Assembly (NCBI GenBank): GCA_017591395.1
Contig: WEDG01006499.1
Coordinates: 124,001-188,000 of the forward strand
Source: Schistocephalus solidus
Taxonomy: Eukaryota > Platyhelminthes > Cestoda > Diphyllobothriidea > Diphyllobothriidae
Direction: 5' to 3'
Length of the DNA stretch: 64,000 bases
Below the pieces are notes generated by a model. The model searched no databases, was not told where the DNA came from, and saw only the letters and a program-made list of their open reading frames with translations. This document shows, one piece after another, positions 1 through 13,089 of this stretch; position 1 is the stretch's first letter, and each line of letters begins with the position of its first letter. The position numbers were made by a program, and so were the translations under genes.

Positions 1-3000
1 GAGGCGTTATCCAATTGAAGATCCCATTATATGTTCCTGGGCAGGGCCGAAAACGTATCCTTTAATATTTTCTTGATTTTAGAGGGGTCAGTAGCCTGAT
101 GTAGGGTATTTTACTAACCTCGTCTCTCTTTATCGATGGCGGTCTCCAAAGTAACTAACACTTCATCAAACAGCATTCCTCCACGTAGAACCACCATTAC
201 CCTTCATTATGTCCATCTGGTGTTCAAAAACGAACGATGTACGTAGTCAAGGGTACTGTTTTATTTACCAGCCCCAATTTCGCTTCCTATGACGAGAATT
301 AAATAAAAGCATTTGTTTACGTCAAATAACTGACGCCGCTTCACAAAATTTAACGCCATTACATCCCTGGCTCACGCTGTGTGCGACTCGTTACAAAGGC
401 TGCTCCGTTTTTCAGCCGAAAACCACTCGAAACAACACAGTCCCGCAAACTCGAATAAACGTGCATTTTACAACCAAAAGGGTTAATCTGCTTCGGAAAC
501 TATGATGGTTAATTTCATATTATGGCTACACTACTAAGTCTAATAAGCCTAGGTGTGGGTTGCATTTCTGATCAGACACAAAGTCTTTTTCTAGGCCCAA
601 ATTTGACCAGTTCTGGGTTCCTTTTTTGCTTAAATCTCTCACTAGTATAACTAGCCTGCGCAAATTTTCTACTCAAAATCATGGTTGATGCACAAACAGT
701 TTGAAGCATGTGGGCAGGTTCCAGGTCAATATTCTCCGGTACTTAGTAGATGCCGTTTCAAAGTACAATTATTGAATCATTTTTGGACACGGCCAATCAT
801 GAAGCGCGGTTTCTAGAGAAGGTTTCTGCCCTATCAAACAACCGTTGAAAATATTCGAGACCAAAATGTTGGTCCAAAAGTATCAATAGTATAAATTTAT
901 TTCTTTTTATTCGATTACTTGGCCAGTATATAATTAGCAGAAATTAAAAAAGGTTTGGTACTTTAAGGAAAAGGATATTTTAATTGCAAGAGCATAAGTT
1001 TTCCCCAAAAACAGCCAGGTTTAATAAATCTTATTGCCATTCGTGTAAATGAATGCGAAAGTAAAGATATGAACCTCAACATTAAATTAGTTGTACGAAA
1101 TAAAAAAATACTCTAATAAGAAAAAAATATTTATTTAGTCATCCGTGATTGCCAATCCGTTTCGATTCGTTGGTATTAACTTAATTTAACAGTTATTAAG
1201 CCTCTTAGCTACCGAATTGTGCACAAAATGCTTAAAAGGATTCTTAGTCCATCTTCCTAGCTCACACATAGTTGAAAGCCTCCTCTTGATTTATATAATA
1301 CTGCATGAAGTTAGCTTATTGAGACTATTGACTATTTATTGCTCCATTGTTGGATAACAGCTAAGTTTAGTGCATATTCACAATGCTAAATATAAACACA
1401 CGAGGGAGCTAAGTCATCGTTAAGGAATGCTGCGGATATGAGTATTGATTACAATACATGGAGATAGAGAAGGACGCATTGAAGCTATAAATAGCTTTTC
1501 CTCCCGCAAGCTCTAAACATCAGTTGAACCGGTGGCACGGTGCTTTAGACGACGGGGCCTGTGTGCGATCGTTGCGACTGTACTTGCGCGTACTGATCGG
1601 ATGATTCGACTATGGCCGGTGACCTGGATCGCCTGACGATTCGCAGTCACACACAGGCAGCATCTTTCATACCCCTCCGGGCAACGCGTAACTTCCTCGA
1701 ATACCGCTGTCCTCTAGGTGCGAGCCGAGAATTTGACGGTTCGCACGATGGGGAATACGCCATGAGGTAGGGAGGCTGTCCTAATAGGCGAGACTTTCGT
1801 TTTTCTGCCTGCCTATGTAGCCATTGCTTCAGCCAGTGGTTTCCGTTTTCTCGCGGGCAAACGGTTTGTAGCATTGGGAACATTTTTGTCAACTGCTGTG
1901 GACCTACACTTTTATTTGCCTTAAGATGTTTCAGCATGTACTTTTCTAGTTGGCCATCCGTTTTCCTACATACTTTGGTGAACGGTACCGAAGTACGCAA
2001 AGACAAAATGTTACTTATCAGCCCACGGAAGTGGGCATCAAAATTCTCGGTAAATTTTGTAAATATTTTTGCATCAAAATGACTGAACAGCTGAAGGAAT
2101 CCCAGTGGTGGTGGGGTAGCCTTTACTGATGTAATAATTTGTCTTTTAACTTTGCGGTTTTCAATGTCTGCAATTTAAAACCCGCGGTTCGTCTTGCAAC
2201 CCAACACGAGTTTAACTAGACTGGTATAATGCGCACGTTCCTTTCTGCGACCAGTATTTAGTTATGCAGAGATTAAGTACGCACAAAGCATTTGACATTT
2301 CAGTTACATCATAAGCCATGGGAAGAGTACACATCCGTGTGTGAATGCTGAAGCAGTCGGGGTCAGCGAATATGCGTTTTCAATTATTTATGACCCGCCT
2401 GAAATACGTCACAGTAGAGCAGCGAAAGATGAAAGCCAACTAATGAACCATAGCGTTTGGAAGAGCATTTAATTTTTCCAGAAAAGAGTGGGCAGGGGAT
2501 GGGTGGATACCAGTGGGTTGTATTCGGGTTGACGGGAATGGTAGGATGTAGGTAAAACATGTGAAGCCCAACTTGGCCAAGTGCCTTCTATGAGTACAAG
2601 GTTAAGCTGGTTAACCCGAGGGTCCCCGCCCCTGCCAACGCAGGAAATTGGAGTGCGATGTGTTTTCTACCAGATTGTAGATAGTTGGAGATAATAGCCT
2701 GCGGTATACTCAATTACCAATGTCGACCAGTTGAGCCAGAATTGTTCTGCAGATGAACTTCTGCATGCCTTTATATAACCAAGTCGTAGGAGGGGGTGTC
2801 GCATCTGCTTAGAGAGGCACCTAGTCTCACGGCTTGCTCTATAGGAGTAAGTGACGGCTTAGACGAGCAGGTAAGAGGCCTTAAAAAGCCTCTTATCCTT
2901 ACCTCTTGGGCGAGGAAGCGGAGTGCTTGAAATAATTAGTTTCAACCTGACAGCCGGGTACGTGCTTGCTCCAACAGAGAGCTGGCGACGTTGAAGGAGT

Positions 3001-3237
3001 TCCCTGGTCGAGACCCCTCACAACTTCAATGTGAGGAATGTCTCTCCCTATTTGCAGCCGCCTACACTTCTGTTCATAGCTCTCGTGATAAACGTTTAGG
3101 TAAAAGCATTTGTCCACAGGGTATTTCGCTTGAACTCGAGTTCGTCGTCTGGCCTATTGGGGATGCATATTCTCCCAGATCGGTTGGTTAGGCAGCAGAG
3201 TAAGTTAAGTTTCTGAATTTTGGGAACCATAGATCTT
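1..3237. other. Non-coding sequence, no supported gene
   Basis: AT-rich sequence with a more GC-rich patch at 1500-1980 and another at 2560-3190. The longest open frame (119 codons on the minus strand, 1647-2006) has no recognisable motif. It may be the remnant of a retroelement, but nothing visible proves it. Confidence 0.5.
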
Positions 3238-4427
3238 GCACCTTCTCATCTATGCGCTTCCTTGTAAAATGCACTCCTACTAATTGTTTCAGTAGACTGC
3301 TATTATTTAAAACAACCAGAAAGGGAAAGCACTATTCTTTCATCTTTTCCAACGTGCATGTAAGCACTGGCTGAGCTTGGTCTCCTTAATAAAGAGGGGT
3401 TTCAAAATCCATCTTATCCTCCACTATTAAGAAACGTCACAAACATATCGAGTACGAAAATTGAGGTACTTCATAACCGGACCGAATTGATTCTAGCCCA
3501 GCATTCCCATGAGGCCATCCGTTGATAGAGCTTCACTACTTCATCAAGCTTGCAGTAAAACTGACCATCGACTATGAATTGAGCGTTCTATGCGTAGAAA
3601 AACGGCTCTTTTGAGGGTTACAACCGTTTTTATCAGTTGGCGAATTCTGCTGAACAATCCCGTCATAAAATTATTCTATCGTCTCCGCCACGGGCCCATT
3701 TTCAACCAAAAACGCGGCATCTACTTTTAACATTGTTTTCTAATCGAGATTCCCAATTCTTCCGTTGCTGTCAGAAACTTTCTAACTGCGTGGCACTGAT
3801 AATTTCACATATCGCGTTGTGGCCACATCGGAAGGTCAGTTTGCAGATCGTTGGTTAACCAAAGAGCCTTTTAGGGCGTGTACCAAAAACTTAATGAATC
3901 CGACAGCTTATTCACTAATGAAACTTCCGCCTCTCATTTTGATAAAACGTGTTGTGAATTGACCTTCTATGACCTCGGTTTTACCCCCTAAATTTTCTAT
4001 CCTCCAGGAATGATTCGTTTTCGGAAACAATTCTTTCCCTTTAAGACGAGACCAGAACCGTTTCGGGTTTAAGTGGCTAATGGTTTATTAGGTAGATGAA
4101 GATGAGCTCTCCTACAAACCGAATCTTAATGGTATTGTTCCACGATTGCGAACTGAAACTGCTCAGCCTCCTCTGGCGTTGTTGATACTAGGTCATGTAT
4201 CCGGCCCAAAGGGTTTTTAACCTAAACTTACGCTACTTTGACGACTGAACCGAAGGACAACAACTGTGGTCCAGGGATAATTGTTTTCAAGTCACAGACC
4301 GCTTCGAAGCCCTTGTTAAAGTAGTCTCCACTTCCACCGAGCCTTTCGTCCGTTTTCTCTGGTTTTTCTTGTTGTAATAGTCCTACCATAGCTGTAAAAC
4401 TGGCTTTATTCTTAGTCCGTCAATTCG
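3238..4427 (+). repeat. Left arm of a large inverted repeat (about 1.19 kb)
   Basis: This arm is the near-exact reverse complement of 6187-7384. The arms agree over their whole length, with only scattered substitutions and short indels in the stretches I compared. Open frames in it (for example 3637-3858) are mirrored on the minus strand of the other arm and resemble no protein I know. Confidence 0.93.
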
Positions 4428-5098
4428 CAAAGTACTGCGATAAAGCGTGTATAGTATATACTAAGTGGAAAATTAACGCTCTGAAAGGTTGAGTGTATTG
4501 ACATAGCACCAATGATCGTTTGCGTAGCAAGTAATAATGATTGAAATTATTTTAATGTTATTAAATCGCAAATTTCTTCGTTTCACAAGGACATTTATTT
4601 TAAGGACAAATTCGCAAAATTATAGTTTGTTTAATTTAAGCAGGTCACTTGTAACTTTTTGATAAATTTAAAGAATTTTTATCGGGTGTTGTATGCTTAA
4701 AATTCATTTTTTAATACTTAAAAGTTGAAAGTGAAAACAGTCTGCCTTTTCTTTAAATGAACAAGCAATCATTTTCTTCTGATTTTAGCGTTTCTTCTGG
4801 GAAATCCAAAGTGCTCGTAAGAAATTAGGCTCTGGGGTTATGCAGAAGAAAGCTTCATTCTTCGGCTTATAATTAATGTATGTAATCCGTATTTGGACTC
4901 TTAAGGAGTTAAATTCTGCTACGTTTCACTAGATACGCTTGTAGCCAGACAGCTAATTTGCATTTGCTGCCGACTCCTGGGTTTAGGCAGTATTCTGTTA
5001 TGGCCTGGCCAACAGCCGTTTAGTCAATTCAGGCGTTGTCGTGCGCTGGCGGGACGTTTGTATTTTGACCGCAGTGGCCGCCTCACATCATACTTGCT

Positions 5099-5184
5099 TA
5101 TGAACCGGAGGCAGGACCGGATTATGAACCGGAGGCAGGATTATGAACCGGATTATGAAACGGATTATGAACCGGAGGCAGGAC
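5099..5184 (+). repeat. Short tandem repeat in the inverted-repeat spacer
   Basis: About 86 bp made of variants of TATGAACCGGAGGCAGGA and TATGAACCGGAT, four full or partial units in a row. It occupies the spacer between the two 1.2-kb arms and has no matching copy elsewhere in the window. Confidence 0.85.
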
Positions 5185-5535
5185 AGATTTAGTGCTGAAA
5201 GGTGGAACAGCTAAAATTACTTCCTGAGCGGCTTTAAATACCACATGAAAGTGTTCAAAGGCAATGTAATCTGTCCACTTTTATAAACGATGAGAAGATG
5301 TAATCTGATGTTTCAAGTTCTGTTTTATAAACGTTGACCATGCTTATGGGCATTTAAAATTGGCCAAAGTCTTTGCGCCTAAATACCTGAGAGTATTGTG
5401 CACAACATTTTTGGTGGAAAACGGTAAATGAGGAAGGGTTCTGGGAGTGCGCAGCGACATTTCTACAGTATTTAAAGCCACCGACACGCGTGGAATTTTT
5501 CAACGGCCTACATTGCCACAAGTGCTAACTAAAAC

Positions 5536-5688
5536 TCGACAGTTCGACCGTCGTAGTCCGACGATGTCCACCGTATGCTCCATGGGAGAAGTGGAGCAGG
5601 GACGGTGACTTGCGCGTGATTTAGTTTAAAGTGATAGTAGACTTGCGCTGCATCTACCGCACTCTCTCCTTCTGCCCCACCTGAGCCT
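5536..5688 (+). repeat. Partial copy of the dispersed non-coding repeat family (plus orientation)
   Basis: Shares CAGTTCGACCGTCG, a GTCCACC..TATGCTCC block, GCAGGGACGGTGACTTG, AGTGATAGTAG and CACCTGAGCC, in order, with the start of the larger copy at 9409. It ends abruptly after the CACCTGAGCC block and lies within the spacer of the 3.2-7.4 kb inverted repeat. Confidence 0.8.
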
Positions 5689-6186
5689 ATAACTATAACA
5701 GCAAATAACAGAACATTAATTCACACTTAACAGTTGTGTAGAATTTAACTTCCCGGGTCATTACACGAAGGAATTACTACGTGCACCTTTATAATAGCCT
5801 GGTTTACCAGCGAAAAATCAATTTTTAACATTAATTATGGAATCAAATTTTGATTGTCCCCTTAAAAATGTTTAAAAGGAAGCTGTTGTAAGTTGTGAAC
5901 TATTCCCGTTCAATTCACTTAAAAGTATAATCAGTCGGGAGGAAGATGTTTAATCATAAAATTTCCCTTTGGAACTATTAACAGTTTGCTGCTCTTCCTA
6001 TGTATCGAAGTTGAATTTTTTAATGTTTACCTGTGTTTTATCCTTAAACCTCATACAACTCAAGGACCCTCAATTTTCAAAGTCCTCAGTGACTACCAGG
6101 AGACATCCTGAGAACAGAATTGAAAGTATCACCTTCAAAATCGGTTAGCTGTAGCGTGCTCTATAAAAGCGCGAGAAGGTAGTAGA

Positions 6187-7384
6187 CGAATTGACGGACT
6201 AAGAATAAAGCCAGTTTTACAGCTATGGTAGGACTATTACAACAAGAAAAACCAGAGAAAACGGACGAAAGGCTCGGTGGAAGTGGAGACTACTTTAACA
6301 AGGGCTTCGAAGCGGTCCGTGACTTGAAAACAATTATCCCTGGACCACAGTTGTTGTCCTTCGGTTCAGTCGTCAAAGGGATTAGTAGCGTAAGTTTAGG
6401 TTAAAAACCCTTTGGGCCGGATACATGACCTAGTATCAACAACGCCAGAGGAGGCTGAGCAGTTTCAGTTCGCAATCGTGGAACAATACCATTAAGATTC
6501 GGTTTGTAGGGGAGCTCATCTTCATCTACCTAATAAACCATTAGCCACTTAAACCCGAAACGGTTCTGGTCTCGTCTTAAAGGGAAAGAATTGTTTCCGA
6601 AAACGAATCATTCCTGGAGGATAGAAAATTTAGGGGGTAAAACCGAGGTCATAGAAGGTCAATTCACAACACGTTTTATCAAAATGAGAGGCGGAAGTTT
6701 CATTAGTGAATAAGCTGTCGGATTCATTAAGTTTTTGGTACAAGCCCTAAAAGGCTCTTTGGTTAACCAACGATCTGCAAACTGACCTTCCGATGTGGCC
6801 ACAACGCGATATGTGAAATTATCAGTGCCACGCAGTTAGAAAGTTTCTGACAGCAACGGAAGAATTGGGAATCTCGATTAGAAAACAATGTTAAAAGTAA
6901 ATGCCGCGTTTTTGGTTGAAAATGGGCCGGTGGCGGAGACGATAGAATAATTTTATGACGGGATTGTTCAGCAGAATTCGCCAACTGATAAAAACGGTTG
7001 TAACCCTCAAAGAGCCGTTTTTTTCTACGCATAGAACGCTCAATTCATAGTCGATGGTCAGTTTTACTGCAAGCTTGATGAAGTAGTGAAGCTCTATCAA
7101 CGGATGGCCTCATGGGAATGCTGGGCAAGAATCAATTCGGTCGGTTATGAAGTACCTCAATTTCCGTACTCGATATGTTTGTGATGTTTCTTAATAGGGG
7201 AGGATAAGATGGATTTGTGAACCCCCCTTTTTTAAAGGAGACCAAGCTCAGCCAGTGCTTACATGCACGTTGGAAAAGATGAAAGAATACTGCTTTCCCT
7301 TTCTGGTCCTTTTAAATAATAGCAGTCTACTGAAACAATTAGTAGGAGTGCATTTTACAAGGAAGCGCATAGATGAGAAGGTGC
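6187..7384 (-). repeat. Right arm of a large inverted repeat (about 1.20 kb)
   Basis: Mirror of 3238-4427, separated by a 1.76-kb spacer (4428-6186). The outer ends read GCACCTTCTCATC inwards on both sides. Possible flanking direct repeats are imperfect (catagatct on the left, catagcgatct on the right). The whole could be a foldback or long-TIR DNA element without its transposase, a segmental inverted duplication, or an assembly artefact. Confidence 0.93.
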
Positions 7385-8169
7385 ACACATAGCGATCTGC
7401 GTAACCATCAGGGGATGAGACTTCCACAAGCACAGGTCGAAAGAAAGTTTCCATTAAAGATTTTCAAACCTCCTTGGTTTTAAGTAGGCCGTATAGATGC
7501 ATTTGAAATGGCGGTTAGGAATTTTATTTGATAGGGAATTTCAAAGTTTTCCATGAGAGCGTTCCATCACGAGTCGATATTTCATTGTGTTAAATTTAAA
7601 TTTGGACTGTTTCGTAATTGTTCTCGTCATAACTTAATTAGGATATCTTATAAGGTTTCCCGTAACTAGCTCTTCCGACGCGGTGTAAAGTCATGCAAAT
7701 TACCACTTTATTCGGCAGGTAATATGCAATCTTTTCCAACATCTCGCGTGGATACGTTCCATTCAGGGAATACGCAAGTTGTTCCCAACACGCACGCATG
7801 GTAAGTATCTTAGGGTAAAATATGTACGCGAGCTGGTATGTTATAGCCCTGTTATTATAGAATTCGTTTCTCATACCTGTGGGTGTGAAGTGAACTGAGA
7901 AAGTAACCAGCTTATAAGCGAATTGCTAGACTTTACACAGCCCATCTCTGGCTTCTCAGCGTTGCCGGGATCTGGCGTCAAGTGGATGGGAGGATGTGTG
8001 ATGTGGTAAACAGTCAACAGATTGGATGTGGTAAATCCTTCGGGCCCGTCTACTTAGCCTTTAATCCGCGTGACTAAGCGGCGAATTATGGCATCGGATA
8101 ATTGGAATTGCGAGTGGAATGAGAGGGAGGGGACTTGGAACTCACGATCGAGCGAGGCGAACAAAAGGC
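7385..8169. other. Non-coding sequence between repeats
   Basis: No motif-bearing frame. A 78-codon minus-strand frame at 7638-7874 was inspected and resembles nothing I know. Confidence 0.5.
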
Positions 8170-8512
8170 CGTAAAACAATGGATCCGGTGCTGGCTTGAT
8201 TCGACCGCTTAACAGACATCCTAGAGCGAGAAAAGCGCCGAGGTTAGTCGGTACAGTGAGCAGTGGCTATACCGCCAACCTGACTAACTGGTTGTCCAGT
8301 CATCTCTGCTTTCTCACAGAAGGCCCTGACACCACCATGCAATTGGCAGCGCAACCTATCTCAGTTCTAGGACAAGTTAAAAATGCCCTTGCAGATTGGA
8401 ACCGGATGCCAGTTACTCTGCGTTCCCTGTCACAGTTATATTATCACAAATCCACGAAACTGGGTCAAGATATATGCCAAATAACCACATCGATTACAAC
8501 GAAATGGCATTA
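8170..8512 (+). pseudogene. Possible Gypsy-type polyprotein fragment (RT to RNase H junction)
   Basis: A 105-codon open frame (8196-8513) contains L-T-N-W-L-S-S..T-M-Q-L-A-A-Q-P and Q-V-K-N-A-L-A-D. These loosely match the stretch after the RT fingers in Gypsy LTR polyproteins (L-T-N-L-L..A-F..V-K-N-A-L-A-D-A-T). No catalytic motif is visible and the match is short, so this is a weak call. Chance resemblance is the main alternative. Confidence 0.3.
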
Positions 8513-9408
8513 AAATTCACATATTTTAAAATAAAGATTAAAATTTTGCAGAAGTGTTTGATTAAAGTAATACACACCAGGATGCCAAAAACTCAGATAC
8601 ACGTTCCCCTCTCTCTCTCACTCAGCAGGATGTTACTAAAATCTGCCACTTAGCGCGGAGCCTAATGCATTTAAACATCCTAAACTGTGTGGAGGATACC
8701 TCCCTCATTACCAGTAGCAGCGCATTGGAAAGCCCTCATGCGTGTCCCACCTCAATGAAAGACAGTCAAATAACAGCTGTATTGCGAAAACATACAAGCG
8801 TTAGACTTTACATTACAACTGGAACCGCCCATCTACACACAAGTGAAGCTTTACAAGGATTCAATTTATGTCCTGAAACCCACCGTTGAACGCTACAAGC
8901 GAGACTGGAGAGATTTACCATTACCTCAGTAAGAACAGCTGCTCTCTATATACTCAAGCCTAGAACCCAACCACAAGACAAGGAAGAAAAAACCTACGTC
9001 AATGTTATCGCATAGCTTCCAGTTCACCAAGATGACAGGGACTCTTTAACTTATTATAACGAACTAGAATGTGGGCCATTGCATTCCGCCACCGAATCAC
9101 GCGAATTAACGATAATTTAAACCAGCACAAAGAGTCCGTCTTCTATCCTACTTGGTGTGAAAACTCATGCGTCAAAGTGTCCAGATGAATATAGAAGTAT
9201 AATGTGGTGGCCATTTGACAAATATAGCTTACAACGTGATAGATGCTAATGAATATTTCATTTATAATCAACAGAGAGCGAAAATACTGACCGATTGGTG
9301 TGCAGCTGAAATTATGCTCTTCTATTAAATCCATTAACGCGTAGGTAGATCGGATGCTAGCATACAAGGTAATGCACCGTTATCAGCATTGAAGACGATG
9401 CGAAGTCT
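8513..9408. other. Non-coding sequence, possible retroelement debris
   Basis: Follows the weak Gypsy-like fragment. Only short frames occur (8665-8889 plus). I see no integrase zinc finger, no D-D-E triad and no chromodomain. Confidence 0.4.
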
Positions 9409-10760
9409 AATGGCAGTTCGACCGTCGATTTCGACGAGGTCCACCATATGCTCCACACCAGGTGGTGCAGGGACGGTGACTTGTACGTGAATTAGTTTTA
9501 AGTGATAGTAGCCTTGCGCTGCAGCTACCGCACTCTCTCCTCCTCCCCCACCTGAGCCCGGTGTCAAGACAGAGTCAAGAAGAGCGGAGATGGGAGAGGG
9601 CGCAGGTGGCTGGCGCGGCCGAAACCGCCCCTGGGCGTGCCACCACACCTGGCTCGGATCCCACGGAGTGGGAGTGCCATAAAGGCCACATTAAGAAGGA
9701 GCCATTGCAACCTGACTCTCAGTCCGCCAGTCAGCCACTACACACAAAACACACATTGGGCTGACCACGCGGTCCGAGTTATCTCGTCAGTTGGCAACCT
9801 TCCAAGCCACGGCTTTTAGCGCACCGTGATAGTTTCAAGCGCGTCAGATTGTTTATAGTGATGAAAATACGCTGAGCTCTTGACCTCACTCTCTCCCCCA
9901 CCCCCACAATCATATCACTGTCCGAGCCGGTCAGTTGTCTGATGTGGAAGCGGGTGCAGCTGCTGGTGACCTCGTCTACGTGTACTACGTACACGACCTG
10001 GCCCCCCAAACACAAGCACCACGATTTCACACAACAGGGGGTTGAACGGCTTACATCTCACATGTGTGAGATAGCCAGAGGTCACGTTAAGAAGGAGCCA
10101 TCGCAGCCTGACTCTCAGACCACCAGTCAGCCACTCCACACAACACACATTGGACTAACTGCGAGGTCTGAGTGTAATTGTCAGTTGGCAACCTTCCAAC
10201 CATGGCACTCAACGTTACCGTACTCTCTTCTCCTCCCCCACCTGAGCCCGGTCTCATGACACAGTCAAGAAGACCAGAGATGGGAGAGGGCGCAGGTGGC
10301 TGGTGCGGCCGGAGCCGCCCCTGGGTGTACCACCACACGTGGCTCGGATCCCACAGAGTGGGAGTGCCATAAAGACCACATTAAGAAGGAGCCTTGGCAG
10401 CCTGACTCTCAATCCGCCAGTCAGCCACTCCACACAAAACACACATTGGGCTGACCACGCGGTCTGAGTTATCCCGTCAGTTGGCAACCTTCCAAGCCAC
10501 GGCTTTTAGCACACCGTGATAGTTTTAAGCGCGTCAGATTGTTTATAGTGAGGAACATGCGCTGAGCTGTCGACCTCACTCTCTCTCCAACCTCCACCAT
10601 CAGACACTGTCCGAGCCGGTCAGTTGCCTGATGTGGGAGTGGGCGCATTGGCTGACGGATCGGCGAACCCGTCTTCGCGCGCCACAGCACGACCTGGCCC
10701 CCATAACGCACACACCAGGATTCACAAACTCAGGGGTATGGAGCAGCCATCGCCGTCGTC
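9409..10760 (+). repeat. Tandem array of a dispersed non-coding repeat family (plus orientation)
   Basis: Two long copies follow each other with a period of about 690 bp: blocks at 9529 and about 10218, and at 9805 and about 10495, are nearly the same. A shorter partial module lies between them at about 10079-10200. Recognisable blocks are CACCTGAGCCCGGTSTCA, GATGGGAGAGGGCGCAGGTG, GGCTCGGATCCCACRGAG, CCAGTCAGCCACT and CAAGCCACGGCTTTTAGC. The many open frames here overlap in several frames on both strands, as expected for GC-rich non-coding repeats rather than genes. The same family is reversed at 32395-33175. Confidence 0.9.
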
Positions 10761-11490
10761 ATGCGACGTCTAATAACACAGAATTCAAGCACAGTATAAG
10801 TAAACTAAGACTGACAAGCTTTTCTTTTCCTGGCTATGAATCAGAACAGGGATATGATCCTATGTGAAATGTTTTCACCTTCCCTCATATCCAATACTCT
10901 TCCAAATTCTTTTCGTAGAATACGAGTCATAGCTGAAAATTACCTTTCAAACACTTATGAAAGTTAGAGTGTGATAACCGGTGTTACTAGCTTCTCATAT
11001 TTGAAACCTTGAGCATCGGCACTTGTTTGTCTTTACATCAAAACTTTAAAACATCACAATTATTCCGTTCTAAATCCGCTCTCAAAAATGTAGGGTGTGA
11101 GTTGCATATTTATTAAAAATACATTATAGAACTGCTTGAGTGGCCCGAATATTCCCGACCTGGCATGAGGTTTTTGCACAGTTTACGCAGTTAGGCTTTA
11201 GAAAAAATCCTTTTGCAGCGGGCAACTACGATAACTGTTTATTGATTCGTAAACCTTCCCGACCGGGAAATACGCCAGTGAAGTTTTGATCATTGACTTG
11301 AAAAACGCCTAAATTTTGCTCTTCTATAGTCCCCTGGAATTTGCGCCCTACGGTCCAGAAATGAATTTGCCTTCGACATTATAACCTTTGAGCTGCGCGC
11401 ATGCAGTGTGCGAGCGGGAACATTCATACTCTGGCGCATGCTGATGTAATCTGACGGCAGGACGGAGCGCGCTCGATCGGCCAGCGACCT

Positions 11491-11538
<48 letters not shown>

Positions 11539-13089
11539 GCGGTGCTGTATTAGCAAAATATCTGCTGACTGCAAAAGAGTTTTGCTCTAAGCTGCGGCTT
11601 TTTTGTATAAAACTTTGCAGAGGGATTTTGGTTGAAATTTAAGGCAGAAGCATTTGGAGAATGAGAGGAGAGTACTGTAGCCAGAAAACATTTGCGCACA
11701 CCTGAAAAAAGTTCGTTGGGTGGGAGCTAACTGAATGACCTGGAGGACAGAGTCAAAAAGCAAGATTTGTTTTCGGTGCAAAACTTCCAATGAAGGCTTT
11801 GCGATGGCAGCGAAATTCGCTTTTATGGATATGTTTGTATGCACAAGCAGGGCTAAAATCCTCTATTTGTCAGGAGCTTTAAAGGTGGAAGATAATGAAA
11901 TGCCGACCTAATAGATTGAATCTCCTTTAGGGGTTTATCCATTATATTTTACAGCAAATTTTCACTAAAGGTTATCTTTTTAGGAAATGAAGGATATAAA
12001 TTCTGTATAAATATTCCTACAAGTCATAGTTCTTAGTTTTGGTTTTACACGTAAATTTTAAAAGTAAGTAATTGTGAAGTATGCCTTTCGTATATTTTAT
12101 AAGGCCGTGGATATAACACTTGCTTTAAAGAGCTAACGAATACTTATGTTAATGTTTGATTTGGTTTTTTAAATTCATGCACTTTTCATAAGCTTAGTCT
12201 TTATCAATAAAAATGGCATTCGAAAGCAGTTTTGAATTCTTGTCACTAAGTTTCATGACTGAATTCACTTTTTTAATACAGCTTTCGCTGTAGTTGGTGT
12301 AATTGACACTAAGGATGCCCCACCGAAGTAGTTTAAACAGAGACTCTGGTAAGAAGGCCACTTCATCTCCGTCGGAATCGAGTTTACGCAGATTTAAGAA
12401 GGAAACCTCAAATGTCAAAGGATAGACCAGCAACTCCACCCATCCCAGTTCGGAAGACCGAAATACTCACTTGCTTCAACTTAAAACCTAGGTAAAGACG
12501 TGACTTACTGGAAAATGAGCATTGAAAGTAATTGCTTTCATGACCCTTCAATATAGCATGAACTAGAGTACACGTTTATCGTAAAACAAAGCAAAAACGC
12601 ATGCATAATTGGCCAAAAATTGCCTGAGCAACATGTACATAGGCGGTTCTCTCGTAACCTGTCGTATAACGTTCTCTGAATAATTTGTGCACTTGAAATC
12701 CAATCGGAACCTTGGTTAATATCCTATGCTTTCTAATGAAGACTTAACTTCGAAGCGTGATTTTGAATAAATAATGGCGCAGTTGCAAATTTACTTTTTC
12801 TTTTACACGTCACCTAAACTGAGTATGGAAAGCTGTTCTCTCTGTTTTTAGCTAAATTTGGTAAAAAAAATCATGGAAGATCGATCAGAATCTGGCCTCG
12901 AGTACGTTATAAAAACTTCCTGGTATTCTATCTATTTATATAAACCTTCGATAACAACCTTGATGCCTTGAGGCAGTGCGTCTAGCGAATCTAGCGCTGT
13001 GTTGTCAGTATACATTGATAAAGGCAGTCTTTATTCCTAGAACTACCCTGGCTATATTTTCCCAATGACTTTGGACAATCTCCTTCGCA
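10761..13089. other. Non-coding sequence with a microsatellite
   Basis: Apart from the TC microsatellite at 11493-11537 I see nothing beyond short chance frames. A few minus-strand frames of 80-95 codons lack any motif. Confidence 0.5.
11493..11537 (+). repeat. (TC)n microsatellite
   Basis: About 22 perfect TC dinucleotides in a row. On the minus strand this yields an artefactual R-E-R-E-R-E peptide in an open frame, so that frame is not a gene. Confidence 0.97.

Noticed and set aside
1647..2006. 119-codon minus-strand frame, one of the longer ones
   Set aside because: No motif, no splice partner, no repeat copy in the window; not enough to call a gene.
3637..7032. Identical 73-89 codon frames at 3637-3858 (+) and 6763-7032 (-) as a duplicated gene
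   Set aside because: They are mirror images created by the inverted repeat, with no protein motif.
7638..7874. 78-codon minus-strand frame near the inverted repeat, considered as a transposase piece
   Set aside because: No acidic catalytic triad or DNA-binding motif is visible.
9334..10711. Many overlapping open frames of 60-105 codons on both strands
   Set aside because: They lie in the GC-rich dispersed repeat, overlap each other in several frames and recur in the repeat copies; best explained as non-coding.
11290..11574. 94-codon minus-strand frame with a long R-E repeat
   Set aside because: The repeat is the translation of the TC microsatellite; no protein similarity outside it.
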